DNA of 64,000 bases from Cytophagaceae bacterium. Lineage in GTDB: Bacteria > Bacteroidota > Bacteroidia > Cytophagales > Spirosomataceae. The stretch spans positions 62,001 to 126,000 of the forward strand of contig JAIXOL010000028.1 of assembly GCA_027486845.1 (NCBI GenBank), read 5' to 3'. Shown here one piece after another: positions 34,761 through 43,217 of this stretch. The first letter of the stretch is position 1, and every line of letters begins with the position of its first letter. The position numbers were made by a program, and so were the translations under genes. The notes beneath the pieces are model-generated. The model was given only the letters and a program-made list of their open reading frames with translations, had not been told where the DNA came from and ran no database searches.

Positions 34761-35942
34761 TTATTTTTTCTCCAAAAGTGCCATAACTTCTGCATCACCC
34801 AATACGGCATTAGCTGGACGTGGATGTTTTTCATCAAAAACTTGTAGTTCAGTTTGGGTCAAAACTTTATTAGCACTTTCGTCGATTTTTTCATCAACCA
34901 TTACTTTTTGTATGTCGAGTTTTAAATTTTTTGCCAAAAACGAATAAGCAGCTTGGCGTTTTGAAGGTCCATAATCGTGCTTTTCATTGGCGAGATGAAT
35001 ATTTGCCACCTTGTTTTCAGCACCAAAATACGAATAAACATTTTTGATGTAAGGATACTCCATCGTAGGCGTATTTACTGTCCAATCGCCACCATCTGAA
35101 ATCAAGAGGAGTGGTTTTGGAGCGAATGTAGCGGCAATTTCTACATTGCTTGTTTGATGAGTTGGTCGTTTATGAATTGGCATTCCGCTTTCGCAAGTGC
35201 AACCTCCAAAGAAATAACCCGAAACCATCACAACGGGTACGGAAACTTTAATGCGGTCGTCGATGGCAGCTAATAAAAACGTTTGTGTTCCACCACCAGA
35301 TTCGCCTGTAATGCCAATGCGATTTTTATCGATATTGGGTAAGTCGAGCAAGAAATCAAGAGCTGATTTGCTATTGATAATTTGTAGTTTTAGTGCTTTT
35401 TCTATTTTATGCATAGATTGTTTCGAATCGCCGACGCCAATCATATCATAAGCGAAAACAACGGCTCCCATACGAGCGAGCGTCGCACAACGTTGTTGAG
35501 TATAGGCCGCAAAACGTGGGTCGGGACCATGCCCATGCGGACATAAAATTCCCGCAGTTTTACCTTTGGATGTCAGACCGTTAGAATCGGTAGGACGATA
35601 CAAATTTCCTGTTACATAAATGCCCTCAATGCTCTGAAAAGATACATTTTCTACTGAATAACCATTCAAAGTTTTTTTGCTGTGAATGCTAATATTAGTT
35701 GGTTTTTTGAACTCATAACTACTTAATTCGGCACCATCCAAAATTCCCTGTCTGATTTCTTGAGCGTGTTTTTGCCAAGATTTTTTATCAGAATATCGCT
35801 TTGCAAAATCAGCGTGCAGGTTGTTTGCATCTTCTTCCGTAAAGAATTTGCCTTGGCAAAGGTCTGGCTTTTCGGGATTGTATTGAGCAAAACTTAATTG
35901 CCTTATGAACAGTAAAGAAAGTGTTAAGAAAGAGATTTTCAT
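34761..35942 (-). CDS. secreted alpha/beta hydrolase, acetyl-xylan-esterase-like
   Basis: A 393-residue exported hydrolase with signal peptide MKISFLTLSLLFIRQLSFAQ. The alpha/beta fold shows GILCPHGHGPDPRF near the oxyanion site, the nucleophile Ser in GITGESGGGTQTF, a likely catalytic Asp in ISDGGDWTVN, and His in NEKHDYGPSK. It resembles the acetyl xylan esterase/dienelactone hydrolase group found in polysaccharide loci, and probably removes acetyl or other ester groups from plant glycans. It is first in a three-gene unit with an SRPBCC protein and an E2-like acyltransferase. Confidence 0.82.
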   Translation of the reverse strand: MKISFLTLSLLFIRQLSFAQYNPEKPDLCQGKFFTEEDANNLHADFAKRYSDKKSWQKHAQEIRQGILDGAELSSYEFKKPTNISIHSKKTLNGYSVENVSFQSIEGIYVTGNLYRPTDSNGLTSKGKTAGILCPHGHGPDPRFAAYTQQRCATLARMGAVVFAYDMIGVGDSKQSMHKIEKALKLQIINSKSALDFLLDLPNIDKNRIGITGESGGGTQTFLLAAIDDRIKVSVPVVMVSGYFFGGCTCESGMPIHKRPTHQTSNVEIAATFAPKPLLLISDGGDWTVNTPTMEYPYIKNVYSYFGAENKVANIHLANEKHDYGPSKRQAAYSFLAKNLKLDIQKVMVDEKIDESANKVLTQTELQVFDEKHPRPANAVLGDAEVMALLEKK

Positions 35943-35972
35943 GGTTTTTTTAGGTTGAATAATTGGATGCTA

Positions 35973-36317
35973 TCAAACTTTTACAAAATCTTCACGCATT
36001 GGGTTGAACACATCAATCAAAATGCCATCTTCCAAACAAACTGCTCCGTGAAGTAAATCAGAAGGAATAAAGTAAACATCGCCTTCTTTCAGGATTTTGC
36101 TTTGGCCGTCGACCATAATTTCAAACGCACCACTAGCTACATAACTGATTTGTAAATGGGGATGCTTGTGTGTAGTACCGATTCCGCCTTTCTCGAAGGC
36201 TACTTTTACGAGCATGATGTCTTCGTTATAAGACATGATTTTACGCTTGATTTTTGGTTCAACCACTTCCCACGGAAGTTCGTCGTCGGTCACTAAGGTT
36301 TTATTGAACTGTATCAT
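35973..36317 (-). CDS. cupin protein, KdgF-like (uronate linearisation)
   Basis: KdgF-type cupins convert unsaturated galacturonate or mannuronate monomers into linear ketouronate, speeding pectin or alginate catabolism. The 114-residue protein (start 36317; an ATG at 36338 is possible) has the single cupin barrel with metal ligands in THKHPHLQISYVASGAFE and PSDLLHGAVCLEDG, ending DVFNPMREDFV, which is characteristic for KdgF. It lies beside the pectin methylesterase gene, in line with a pectin role. A cupin of another kind cannot be fully excluded from sequence alone. Confidence 0.82.
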   Translation of the reverse strand: MIQFNKTLVTDDELPWEVVEPKIKRKIMSYNEDIMLVKVAFEKGGIGTTHKHPHLQISYVASGAFEIMVDGQSKILKEGDVYFIPSDLLHGAVCLEDGILIDVFNPMREDFVKV

Positions 36318-36326
36318 TTTTTGTAT

Positions 36327-36345
36327 CACAATTTTCAAAATGGTG
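36327..36345. repeat. near-palindrome CACAATTTT-C-AAAATGGTG
   Basis: It lies 10 bases upstream of the KdgF-like gene and closely resembles the perfect palindrome at 55250-55268 upstream of moxR (two arm differences at most). A further small palindrome, ACAATTC-GGT-GAATTGT, is at 36380-36396. Operator or dispersed repeat cannot be decided. Confidence 0.35.
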
Positions 36346-36397
36346 CTTATATTTTACATTAAATATGTTTGATAAATGGACAATTCGGTGAATTGTG

Positions 36398-38293
36398 CTA
36401 TTTAAATACTTTCATTAAAAACTTATCGATAAACTCAACCGTAGGCTCAAACCACGGTGAAAGTAAACAAAATGAGTGCGGTGAATTCTCGAAAGTATGA
36501 ACTTCTGAATAAATACCAAAAGTATCTAATTTCTTGCGATAATCATCACGGCCAGCATGCATTCTGTCAACTGAGCTATTCAGGAAAAGCGTTGGGGGCG
36601 TGTTTTTGCCAGCATGTGTAAGTGCTGATGCTTCGTGCCAAAGTTCGGGATTCTCATTTTTGCTAAATCCGAACCAATAGGTAGCAGCAGATATGCTTTT
36701 ACGGTCATCTCCCTCGCCTGATTCTGGGTGAATATAGGCCAATATTCCATCAATATCTATGATAGCGTTGATTTTGCTCGATTTTTTCAAATTGCCAATA
36801 CTTCCTTCAAATTTTGGTAAATTATTTGTATTTCCCAAAAGTGCTGAAAGCTGTCCGCCCGCCGAAAAACCCATGCTGGCAATTTTGTTCGTATCAATTT
36901 CGTATTTCTTGGCATTTGCTCGAATCCATCTTACGGCGGCTTTCAAATCGTGTACGGCAGCAGGGTAAAGGGCTTCGGTTGAAAGGCGATATTCGGCCGT
37001 AAAAGTAGCATAACCCAAAGCCGCCAAGCGTTGAGCAAGCGGAATATGCTGCGAACGATTTCCCGTACGCCAGCCACCACCATGAATAATCAATATAGCA
37101 GGACGAAGTTTTTTAGATTTATTTTTCGGATAAAAAGCATCTAGTTCCAGATCTCTCGTGCCTGTGTTGGCGAAAACGATATTTCGTTCTTCAAGAATAT
37201 TAGCAGGCGTATTTTCAGAAATTAGCTTTGCTTCTGGGTTTGTTTTTAGCGAATTTTTCAATGCACTATAATTGTTGTAAGAAGTATCTCGAACATTTGT
37301 TATGCCTTTTAGGGAAGGTATTTTACTCCAAAAATCTTGGTTTTGAATCAATAATTTTCCTGAGAAAACTTCCTCTTTGGTATAGTTTTGTGCTTCTTTT
37401 TCACTCAGTTGATGCGACCATTTTACTCTTTCTTGTATATTGGTACCTACTCCTTTTGAGCCAAACTCGGCAAAGAAAGTGCTTTTTTCGGTTTCTGGAC
37501 GATTCCAGTTATTCCAACCTTCGGGTAAAATGTGGCTGTCCATCTCGCAGTTAATGAAAACAGTTTTGGCAAAATCTCGCCATGGACGGCCCAAATATAT
37601 TTTCGTAGCTGCTTTATCGGCAGTTAGTTTACAATCTTTGAAAACATAACCATAAGCTACCCATTTTGGTGTAGAAGCTGCCGTAATATAACCATCGGTT
37701 TTGGAGTGAATATGGCAATTTTCAAATAAAGCCGTTGACGACCCGAAAATAAAATCGACCGTGCCTTCGATATAGCATTTCGAGAAATATTGTCTTGAGT
37801 TTTCGCCTGAAGCAAATATGGTATCTTGATTTCCAAGAAATTTACAGTTATCAAACATACATCTATCGCCTTCAACGTGCAGAGCTACTGCTTGTCCGAC
37901 TCTTCCTGCAGTATTTTCTATGGTTAAATTCTTGAATTTAATATCATTTCCCGACACTTTTAAGGTGTAGGAATCGAAGGTTTCCATTTTGCCTTTTCCT
38001 GAAAAATCATCGTAGCTAATGATTGTGCTATCGAGGCTTTCGCCCACAAAAGTGATATTTGTAAGTGTGCTGTAAACTTCAAGTTTTTCTTTATAAAAAC
38101 CTTTTTTGATTTTAATCGTAATTGGTTTGGGCAGATAAACCCGAACTGCATTAATAGCATCTTGGATATAACGAAAATCGCCAGTACCATCTTTGGCTAC
38201 TACCAAATCGTGCTGCACTTTAAGGGTTTGGGCGTGGATTTTTGTAGCAAAAAGGCTAAAAAAAAGGAGGAGTATTTTGATTGTATATTTCAT
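36398..38293 (-). CDS. pectin methylesterase (CE8) fused to an alpha/beta-hydrolase esterase
   Basis: A 631-residue exported protein (signal peptide MKYTIKILLLFFSLFATKIHAQ, start 38293). Residues 23-320 are a CE8 pectinesterase: GTGDFRYIQDAI, GQAVALHVEGDR (Gln 134), GNQDTIF with catalytic Asp 157, GTVDFIFGSS with Asp 180, and YLGRPWRDF with Arg 236. After a linker, residues 375-631 form an esterase-lipase domain: oxyanion HGGGWRTG (404 on), nucleophile Ser 478 in GFSAGG, Asp 576 in SSVDRMH and His 606 in SPHSF. The protein should remove methyl esters and probably acetyl esters from homogalacturonan. It adjoins KdgF and SusCD pair 2. Confidence 0.93.
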   Translation of the reverse strand: MKYTIKILLLFFSLFATKIHAQTLKVQHDLVVAKDGTGDFRYIQDAINAVRVYLPKPITIKIKKGFYKEKLEVYSTLTNITFVGESLDSTIISYDDFSGKGKMETFDSYTLKVSGNDIKFKNLTIENTAGRVGQAVALHVEGDRCMFDNCKFLGNQDTIFASGENSRQYFSKCYIEGTVDFIFGSSTALFENCHIHSKTDGYITAASTPKWVAYGYVFKDCKLTADKAATKIYLGRPWRDFAKTVFINCEMDSHILPEGWNNWNRPETEKSTFFAEFGSKGVGTNIQERVKWSHQLSEKEAQNYTKEEVFSGKLLIQNQDFWSKIPSLKGITNVRDTSYNNYSALKNSLKTNPEAKLISENTPANILEERNIVFANTGTRDLELDAFYPKNKSKKLRPAILIIHGGGWRTGNRSQHIPLAQRLAALGYATFTAEYRLSTEALYPAAVHDLKAAVRWIRANAKKYEIDTNKIASMGFSAGGQLSALLGNTNNLPKFEGSIGNLKKSSKINAIIDIDGILAYIHPESGEGDDRKSISAATYWFGFSKNENPELWHEASALTHAGKNTPPTLFLNSSVDRMHAGRDDYRKKLDTFGIYSEVHTFENSPHSFCLLSPWFEPTVEFIDKFLMKVFK

Positions 38294-38312
38294 AAAAACG
38301 AATGTTGCTATT

Positions 38313-38350
38313 AAAAAAGAGCCTCTCCACAAATATCGGGAAAGGCTCTA
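38313..38350 (-). terminator. terminator after SusCD pair 2
   Basis: AGAGCCT (38318-38324) pairs with AGGCTCT (38343-38349); on the minus strand it is followed by six T. It lies between susD pair 2 and the pectin esterase gene. Confidence 0.75.
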
Positions 38351-38385
38351 AATTATTCTTGTTATTTTGAGTCAAATCTTACGAT

Positions 38386-39852
38386 TTATTTTATCAAAGG
38401 ATTATTGGTCAATTCAATATCTGGAATGAAATACGTAAATCGGGTAATGCTTCCGCCCGTTGGTGTTTTGCCTGCGGCTTTGGCCACTGCATCGGCTCTG
38501 CCTGTGCGAATCATGTCCCACCATCTTTTACATTCGTAGATAAATTCATAGCCACGTTCCTGAAAAATTAAATCATCAAAAGCTGTTTTTGATAATCCAG
38601 CAGGAAAATCCGATACGGTATTTGCTTTGGTAAAATCAACACCATAGCCTCTTCTACGCACTTGATTTACGGCATCGTAAGCGGCGGCAGTTGGTCCATT
38701 TACTTGGTTTTCGCTTTCTGCAAAAATCAAAAGTGCATCAGCATAACGATACAAATAAAAATCGTTGCCCGAAGCGGTTTCTTCTGGTGCTGCACCATCA
38801 CGATATTTGCCAAACATATAAGTAGAACCAGGAATGAGATTTGCTCTTATTTTTACGCCAGCAACCGTAATGCTGTCCATCAGATTCCAAGTTCTACGTA
38901 AATCTTTTCTATCCCAACCCTTGATTAGTGGCGAATCACGAACCATTAAAGCTGCAATTCCACGAGCGGCAAGACCTGCCTGTAAAGCTCTTCCTTCAAA
39001 AGCATAAGTTGGCAAAAACGAACCTAAGGCTTTTTGTTGAGAAAATTTAATCGCAAAAATCTCTTCTGAATTAGTGGGCGTTGAAGGCGAATAAAGTGTC
39101 TCTAATGATTTTACTAATTCGTAGCCATATTTGGCTTTATTATCAATTACCTCTTTTGATTTTGTACGTGCGTTTGCGTAGTCTTTGCTCCAAAGATAAA
39201 TTTCGGCTAACATCATTTTTGCTGCTCCTTGTGTAGCACGACCTGTACTTGCTTCGGCAACTTTCAATGGTAAATTTGCCTCACAGATAGTCAAATCTTT
39301 GATAAGCTGGTCAATTATTGTCTTTTGGTCAGACAAAGCGAGTGCAGTATCATTAGAGTTTTCGATAGGTTTTAGGCGTAAAGGCACAGCTCCAAACATA
39401 CGAGTAAGCCACCAATAACAAGTTGCTCTAATAAAAAGAGCTTCCGATTTAAAAGGTGCTTTGATAGCTGCATCAAGGGTTTGGTCATCTTCAATTGTTT
39501 TGAGAATAAGATTTGCCTTGCCGATTGCTTCATAAAAAGTTGTCCAACGGGCAGTATTATCGCCTCTTTGTGGCTCAAAATTATAGTTCATATAATTTGT
39601 ACCTCCACCAGCAGGTAATTGACAGTATTCTGCACAACCTTCAATGTCACGGGTGAGGGTTGATTCCCAAAGGCGACCACGAGAGCGGGAAAGTGGCTCA
39701 TAAGCCCCAATGACAAAGGCATCTAACAAGGGTTTGTTAAGGACAGAAATCTGGTATTTTGCAGGTGGAACTTCTTCTAAGAATTTTTCACAACCTGTTG
39801 ATAATCCTATCAAGAGTATTGACAGTAAAGGAATAATTTTTATATTTTTCAT
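38386..39852 (-). CDS. RagB/SusD-family outer-membrane lipoprotein (pair 2)
   Basis: The 488-residue protein starts with a lipoprotein signal (MKNIKIIPLLSILLIGLSTGCEKF) and has the SusD-like pattern: FKSEALFIRATCYWWLTRMFGAVPL, a TPR helix run (TQGAAKMMLAEIYLWSKDYANA), and the C-terminal FYLYRYADALLIFAESENQVNGPTAAAYDAVNQVRRRGYG and LIFQERGYEFIYECKRWWDMIRTG. It caps the SusC channel encoded just upstream. The position next to the pectin esterase and KdgF genes suggests pectin fragments as ligand, which is inference. Confidence 0.94.
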   Translation of the reverse strand: MKNIKIIPLLSILLIGLSTGCEKFLEEVPPAKYQISVLNKPLLDAFVIGAYEPLSRSRGRLWESTLTRDIEGCAEYCQLPAGGGTNYMNYNFEPQRGDNTARWTTFYEAIGKANLILKTIEDDQTLDAAIKAPFKSEALFIRATCYWWLTRMFGAVPLRLKPIENSNDTALALSDQKTIIDQLIKDLTICEANLPLKVAEASTGRATQGAAKMMLAEIYLWSKDYANARTKSKEVIDNKAKYGYELVKSLETLYSPSTPTNSEEIFAIKFSQQKALGSFLPTYAFEGRALQAGLAARGIAALMVRDSPLIKGWDRKDLRRTWNLMDSITVAGVKIRANLIPGSTYMFGKYRDGAAPEETASGNDFYLYRYADALLIFAESENQVNGPTAAAYDAVNQVRRRGYGVDFTKANTVSDFPAGLSKTAFDDLIFQERGYEFIYECKRWWDMIRTGRADAVAKAAGKTPTGGSITRFTYFIPDIELTNNPLIK

Positions 39853-39962
39853 TTGATATTTTTATTTAAACAATTAAATAAGTCAATATAATTAGCGTGT
39901 AAAGTCTGATTATCAGTAAATTAACAATTAATCATTAACCATTAATCATTGTGCGTAAGCAC

Positions 39963-42900
39963 TTAAAGACTTATTGATAAACCCAAAGTAACAGATTTAA
40001 CGCCTGGATAAACGCCATTATCAACACCTTGTTGGAGTGAGTTTCCGCTAAAAGCATTTACTTCTGGGTCGAATCCTTTGTATTTTGTGAAGGTTATCAA
40101 GTTTTGACCAGAAATATATACACTTGCTGATTTGACGGTTTTGTTTGCGGCAATCGGAAGTCTATAATCTAATCTGACATTACGCATACGTATATAAGAA
40201 CCATCTTCAATAAATAATTCAGAACGGCGGTGAATATCCGAAGCCTTTGGATTTGGATAATATTTATAGATATCAGCAATTCTGTTGAAGGCAGGCGTTG
40301 GCGTTGCCAATGTAAATAAAAGCTGATTATCAATGCGATTACCTTGTACGCTCGACCAAATCATTGTGAAATTAAATTGTTTATAACGAATCGAGTTCGT
40401 TATACCAATGATTGATGTAGGGTATGGACTTCCGAGAAACTGATTATCTCGTCCATCAATGATTCCGTCTTTATTGATGTCTTCAAATGTCAATTCTCCT
40501 TTTTCGTTTACGCCACTCGTTTTAGGGCCATAAAAAGCCGAAAGTGGGTCGCCAGGAGTTACGATTGAGTTGCCCGAAGTAAAGGGAAGATTGTTTTTGG
40601 TAGCTACAACTTTGTTTCTATTGATTGATAAATTGGCATCAACTGACCATCGAAGGTTTTTCGTGTTCATTATATCAGTGCCAATTTCCAACTCAAAACC
40701 TTTGTTTTGCACTTCACCTACGTTGTCAATAATGGTATTGTAGCCAGTTGAAGGAGCTAACTGTACCGTTGCCAATAACGAAGTTGTGTTTTTGATATAA
40801 TAGTCCATCGAAACACGGTATTTGTCATTGAACAAACCTAAATCTACGCCAACATTACTTTGGGTTGTAGTTTCCCAAGTAAGGTTATCGTTTGGAAGTG
40901 TCGGTGCCAGACCAACCGCCAAGCCCGCACCCGCACCTTGTGCCGTATTGATGATATTTCCGACCAATAAAGATTGGTAAGGTTGAATGGCTGGATTACC
41001 CGATTGTCCCCAACTTCCACGCACTTTTAGGTTAGAAATAGCTGCAATTTCTTTGATGAAAGATTCTTCGGATGCTCTCCAAGCAAGCCCCACCGAAGGG
41101 AAAACGCCATATTTGTTATTTTTGCTGAAAACCGAAGAACCATCTCTACGAATACTTGCCGAAAACAAATAACGCTCTTTGTAATTTAAACGCAAGCGAC
41201 TAAACACTGATGCTAAATTATTTTTGATAATATCAGTTATAGGTTTTGTTACACTTCCTGCTGCCGAAAAATTATAGTTTTTCAAGTCATCATTGATATA
41301 TTTCGAGCCTAATAATTGAATAATATCTTGTTGGGACGATTGAACCGATGCTCCGATAACTCCTTCAAAATCTAATGCCCCAAATTTCTTTTTATACTCT
41401 AAATAATCTTCTGCCACCACATTGAGCGAATTATTGGTAGATAATTGGCCAATACCTACGCCAGAACTTAGCTGAGGTAATACAATCGGGAAATACAAAT
41501 CGGCACGAGCAGTGTAATTATCACCACCAAAACGTGTAGTATTAGTTAAGCCTTCGGCAAGTTTTATGCTAAAATCCATACCTCCTTGAAAACGGGTAAC
41601 AGTGTTTCTATCCAACGATTCTTTCGTGAAAGCCAATGGATTTTCGATGTCAATATCACTGAATGAAAATGGACGAGCATTGCCATAAGTACCATTTGCA
41701 TTATAGGTAGCAACGGTTGGAGATGCCAAAACCATTGCACCAACGCCATTTTTTCCACGATAACGAGTCGGCGAATTATCTGACGGAGAAAAACCATTGG
41801 ATTGCGTGCGTGAAGCACTCATATATGTACGCAAACTTACTCTTGAATTTATTTGAGTATTTAGGTTAAAACGAAGCGAACCTCTAAAAAAATTGGTTGC
41901 CAAGATAATACCAGGTTGCGTTAGGTAGTTTCCCGAAACATAATATTGAGTTTTGTCGGTTCCGCCCGAAAAACTCAAGGTATGATTTTGTTGCAAAGCA
42001 TTTCTCAAAATTTGGTCTTGCCAATCGGTATTTGCGTTTGTTGCATTCGTTACCTCGGCAGGTAGCGTTAAATTAGAGTTGGCATAATATTTTTTGATAA
42101 AGTCTAAAAATTGCGTGCCGTCCATTACATCCATTTTCCGTTGAATGGTCTGGTTCGTAAAACTCGCATCATAAGTGATTCGATTTTGTCCAGCCTTACC
42201 ACTTTTTGTAGTGATTTGTACCACACCGTTTGCACCTCTCGAACCATAAATGGCTGTTGCAGAAGCATCTTTTAGCACTTCAATGCTCTCAATATCGCTC
42301 GAATTGAAAGATGCCAAACCATTCAGTGTACGGCTATCATTATTGTATTGTGGCACACCATCAATCACAAATAAAGGCTCATTTCCACCAGCAATCGAAG
42401 TTACACCACGTACACGAATCGAAACACCCGCACCAGGTTGTCCCGAACTTTGCTGCACTTGCACACCCGTCATACGGCCTTGCATGGCACTTTCTACACT
42501 CGTAACTGGCATTTCTTGAATCGTAGCCGCCTTAATTGCGGTAGAAGAACCAACAAATTCAGATTTTTTCTGATTACCATATCCCGTTACCACAACCTCC
42601 GAAAGTGTTTGATTATCAACTATTAAGCTGATATCAAGCGTACTTTCTCCACTAATTTTTACTTCTTTTTTCTGAAAGCCGATGGAAGAAAAGACCAAAG
42701 TTTCGCCTTTATTGGCATCAATCGTGTAATTTCCAGAAGCATCGCTTGTTGTACCTTTCGATGTACCTTTTACGCTCACACTTACACCAGGCAAGCCCTC
42801 GCCTTTGTCGTCGCTTACTTTTCCTTTGATTGGCTGAACTGCTACTGCATGAACCGAGGGCATTTTTGCGAAAGAAGTTTGTGCAAAACCTCCCATTAGG

Positions 42901-42980
42901 CAGGTCGCAATGACAGCACATTGCCACGTTTTTTTAACAAACAGCTTTGAAGCCGTCGGTAAACGGAGTTGTTTTTTCAT
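39963..42980 (-). CDS. SusC/RagA-family TonB-linked outer-membrane transporter (pair 2)
   Basis: TonB-dependent transporter of 1005 residues. It has a long-n-region signal peptide ending near TSFA, a carboxypeptidase-regulatory-like domain (IKGKVSDDKGEGLPGVSVSVKG), the plug (SEVVVTGYGNQKKSEFVGS; IEVLKDASATAIYGSRGANGVVQITTKSG), and a barrel ending in VTLGLSISL. It shares its transcript with susD pair 2, 110 bases away. No LacI-type site like that of pair 1 is seen upstream; AATACTATTTT (43080 on) and AAAATAGTATT (43144 on) form an inverted pair there. Confidence 0.95.
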   Translation of the reverse strand: MKKQLRLPTASKLFVKKTWQCAVIATCLMGGFAQTSFAKMPSVHAVAVQPIKGKVSDDKGEGLPGVSVSVKGTSKGTTSDASGNYTIDANKGETLVFSSIGFQKKEVKISGESTLDISLIVDNQTLSEVVVTGYGNQKKSEFVGSSTAIKAATIQEMPVTSVESAMQGRMTGVQVQQSSGQPGAGVSIRVRGVTSIAGGNEPLFVIDGVPQYNNDSRTLNGLASFNSSDIESIEVLKDASATAIYGSRGANGVVQITTKSGKAGQNRITYDASFTNQTIQRKMDVMDGTQFLDFIKKYYANSNLTLPAEVTNATNANTDWQDQILRNALQQNHTLSFSGGTDKTQYYVSGNYLTQPGIILATNFFRGSLRFNLNTQINSRVSLRTYMSASRTQSNGFSPSDNSPTRYRGKNGVGAMVLASPTVATYNANGTYGNARPFSFSDIDIENPLAFTKESLDRNTVTRFQGGMDFSIKLAEGLTNTTRFGGDNYTARADLYFPIVLPQLSSGVGIGQLSTNNSLNVVAEDYLEYKKKFGALDFEGVIGASVQSSQQDIIQLLGSKYINDDLKNYNFSAAGSVTKPITDIIKNNLASVFSRLRLNYKERYLFSASIRRDGSSVFSKNNKYGVFPSVGLAWRASEESFIKEIAAISNLKVRGSWGQSGNPAIQPYQSLLVGNIINTAQGAGAGLAVGLAPTLPNDNLTWETTTQSNVGVDLGLFNDKYRVSMDYYIKNTTSLLATVQLAPSTGYNTIIDNVGEVQNKGFELEIGTDIMNTKNLRWSVDANLSINRNKVVATKNNLPFTSGNSIVTPGDPLSAFYGPKTSGVNEKGELTFEDINKDGIIDGRDNQFLGSPYPTSIIGITNSIRYKQFNFTMIWSSVQGNRIDNQLLFTLATPTPAFNRIADIYKYYPNPKASDIHRRSELFIEDGSYIRMRNVRLDYRLPIAANKTVKSASVYISGQNLITFTKYKGFDPEVNAFSGNSLQQGVDNGVYPGVKSVTLGLSISL

Positions 42981-43159
42981 GAATTAATAGATTAGTTTTA
43001 AGAAAAAAGAATGATTGTATTTTATTAATACAATTTTATCAAAAAAAAGTGAAAAAAAATTCTGTATTTTATTGATTTATAATACTATTTTGACAAAAAT
43101 TTATATTTATTAAATACTGCAACATAATGTCATTATAAAATGCAAAATAGTATTATAAT

Positions 43160-43204
43160 AAAAAAGGCTCATCAAAATATAAAAATTTTGATGAGCCTTT
43201 TTTA
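43160..43204. terminator. bidirectional terminator before susC pair 2
   Basis: AAAAAGGCTCATCAAAAT (43161-43178) pairs perfectly with 43185-43202, with A-run and T-run flanks. It ends the large ThuA-domain gene on the minus strand. Confidence 0.93.
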
Positions 43205-43217
43205 TTACTTAATCTTC

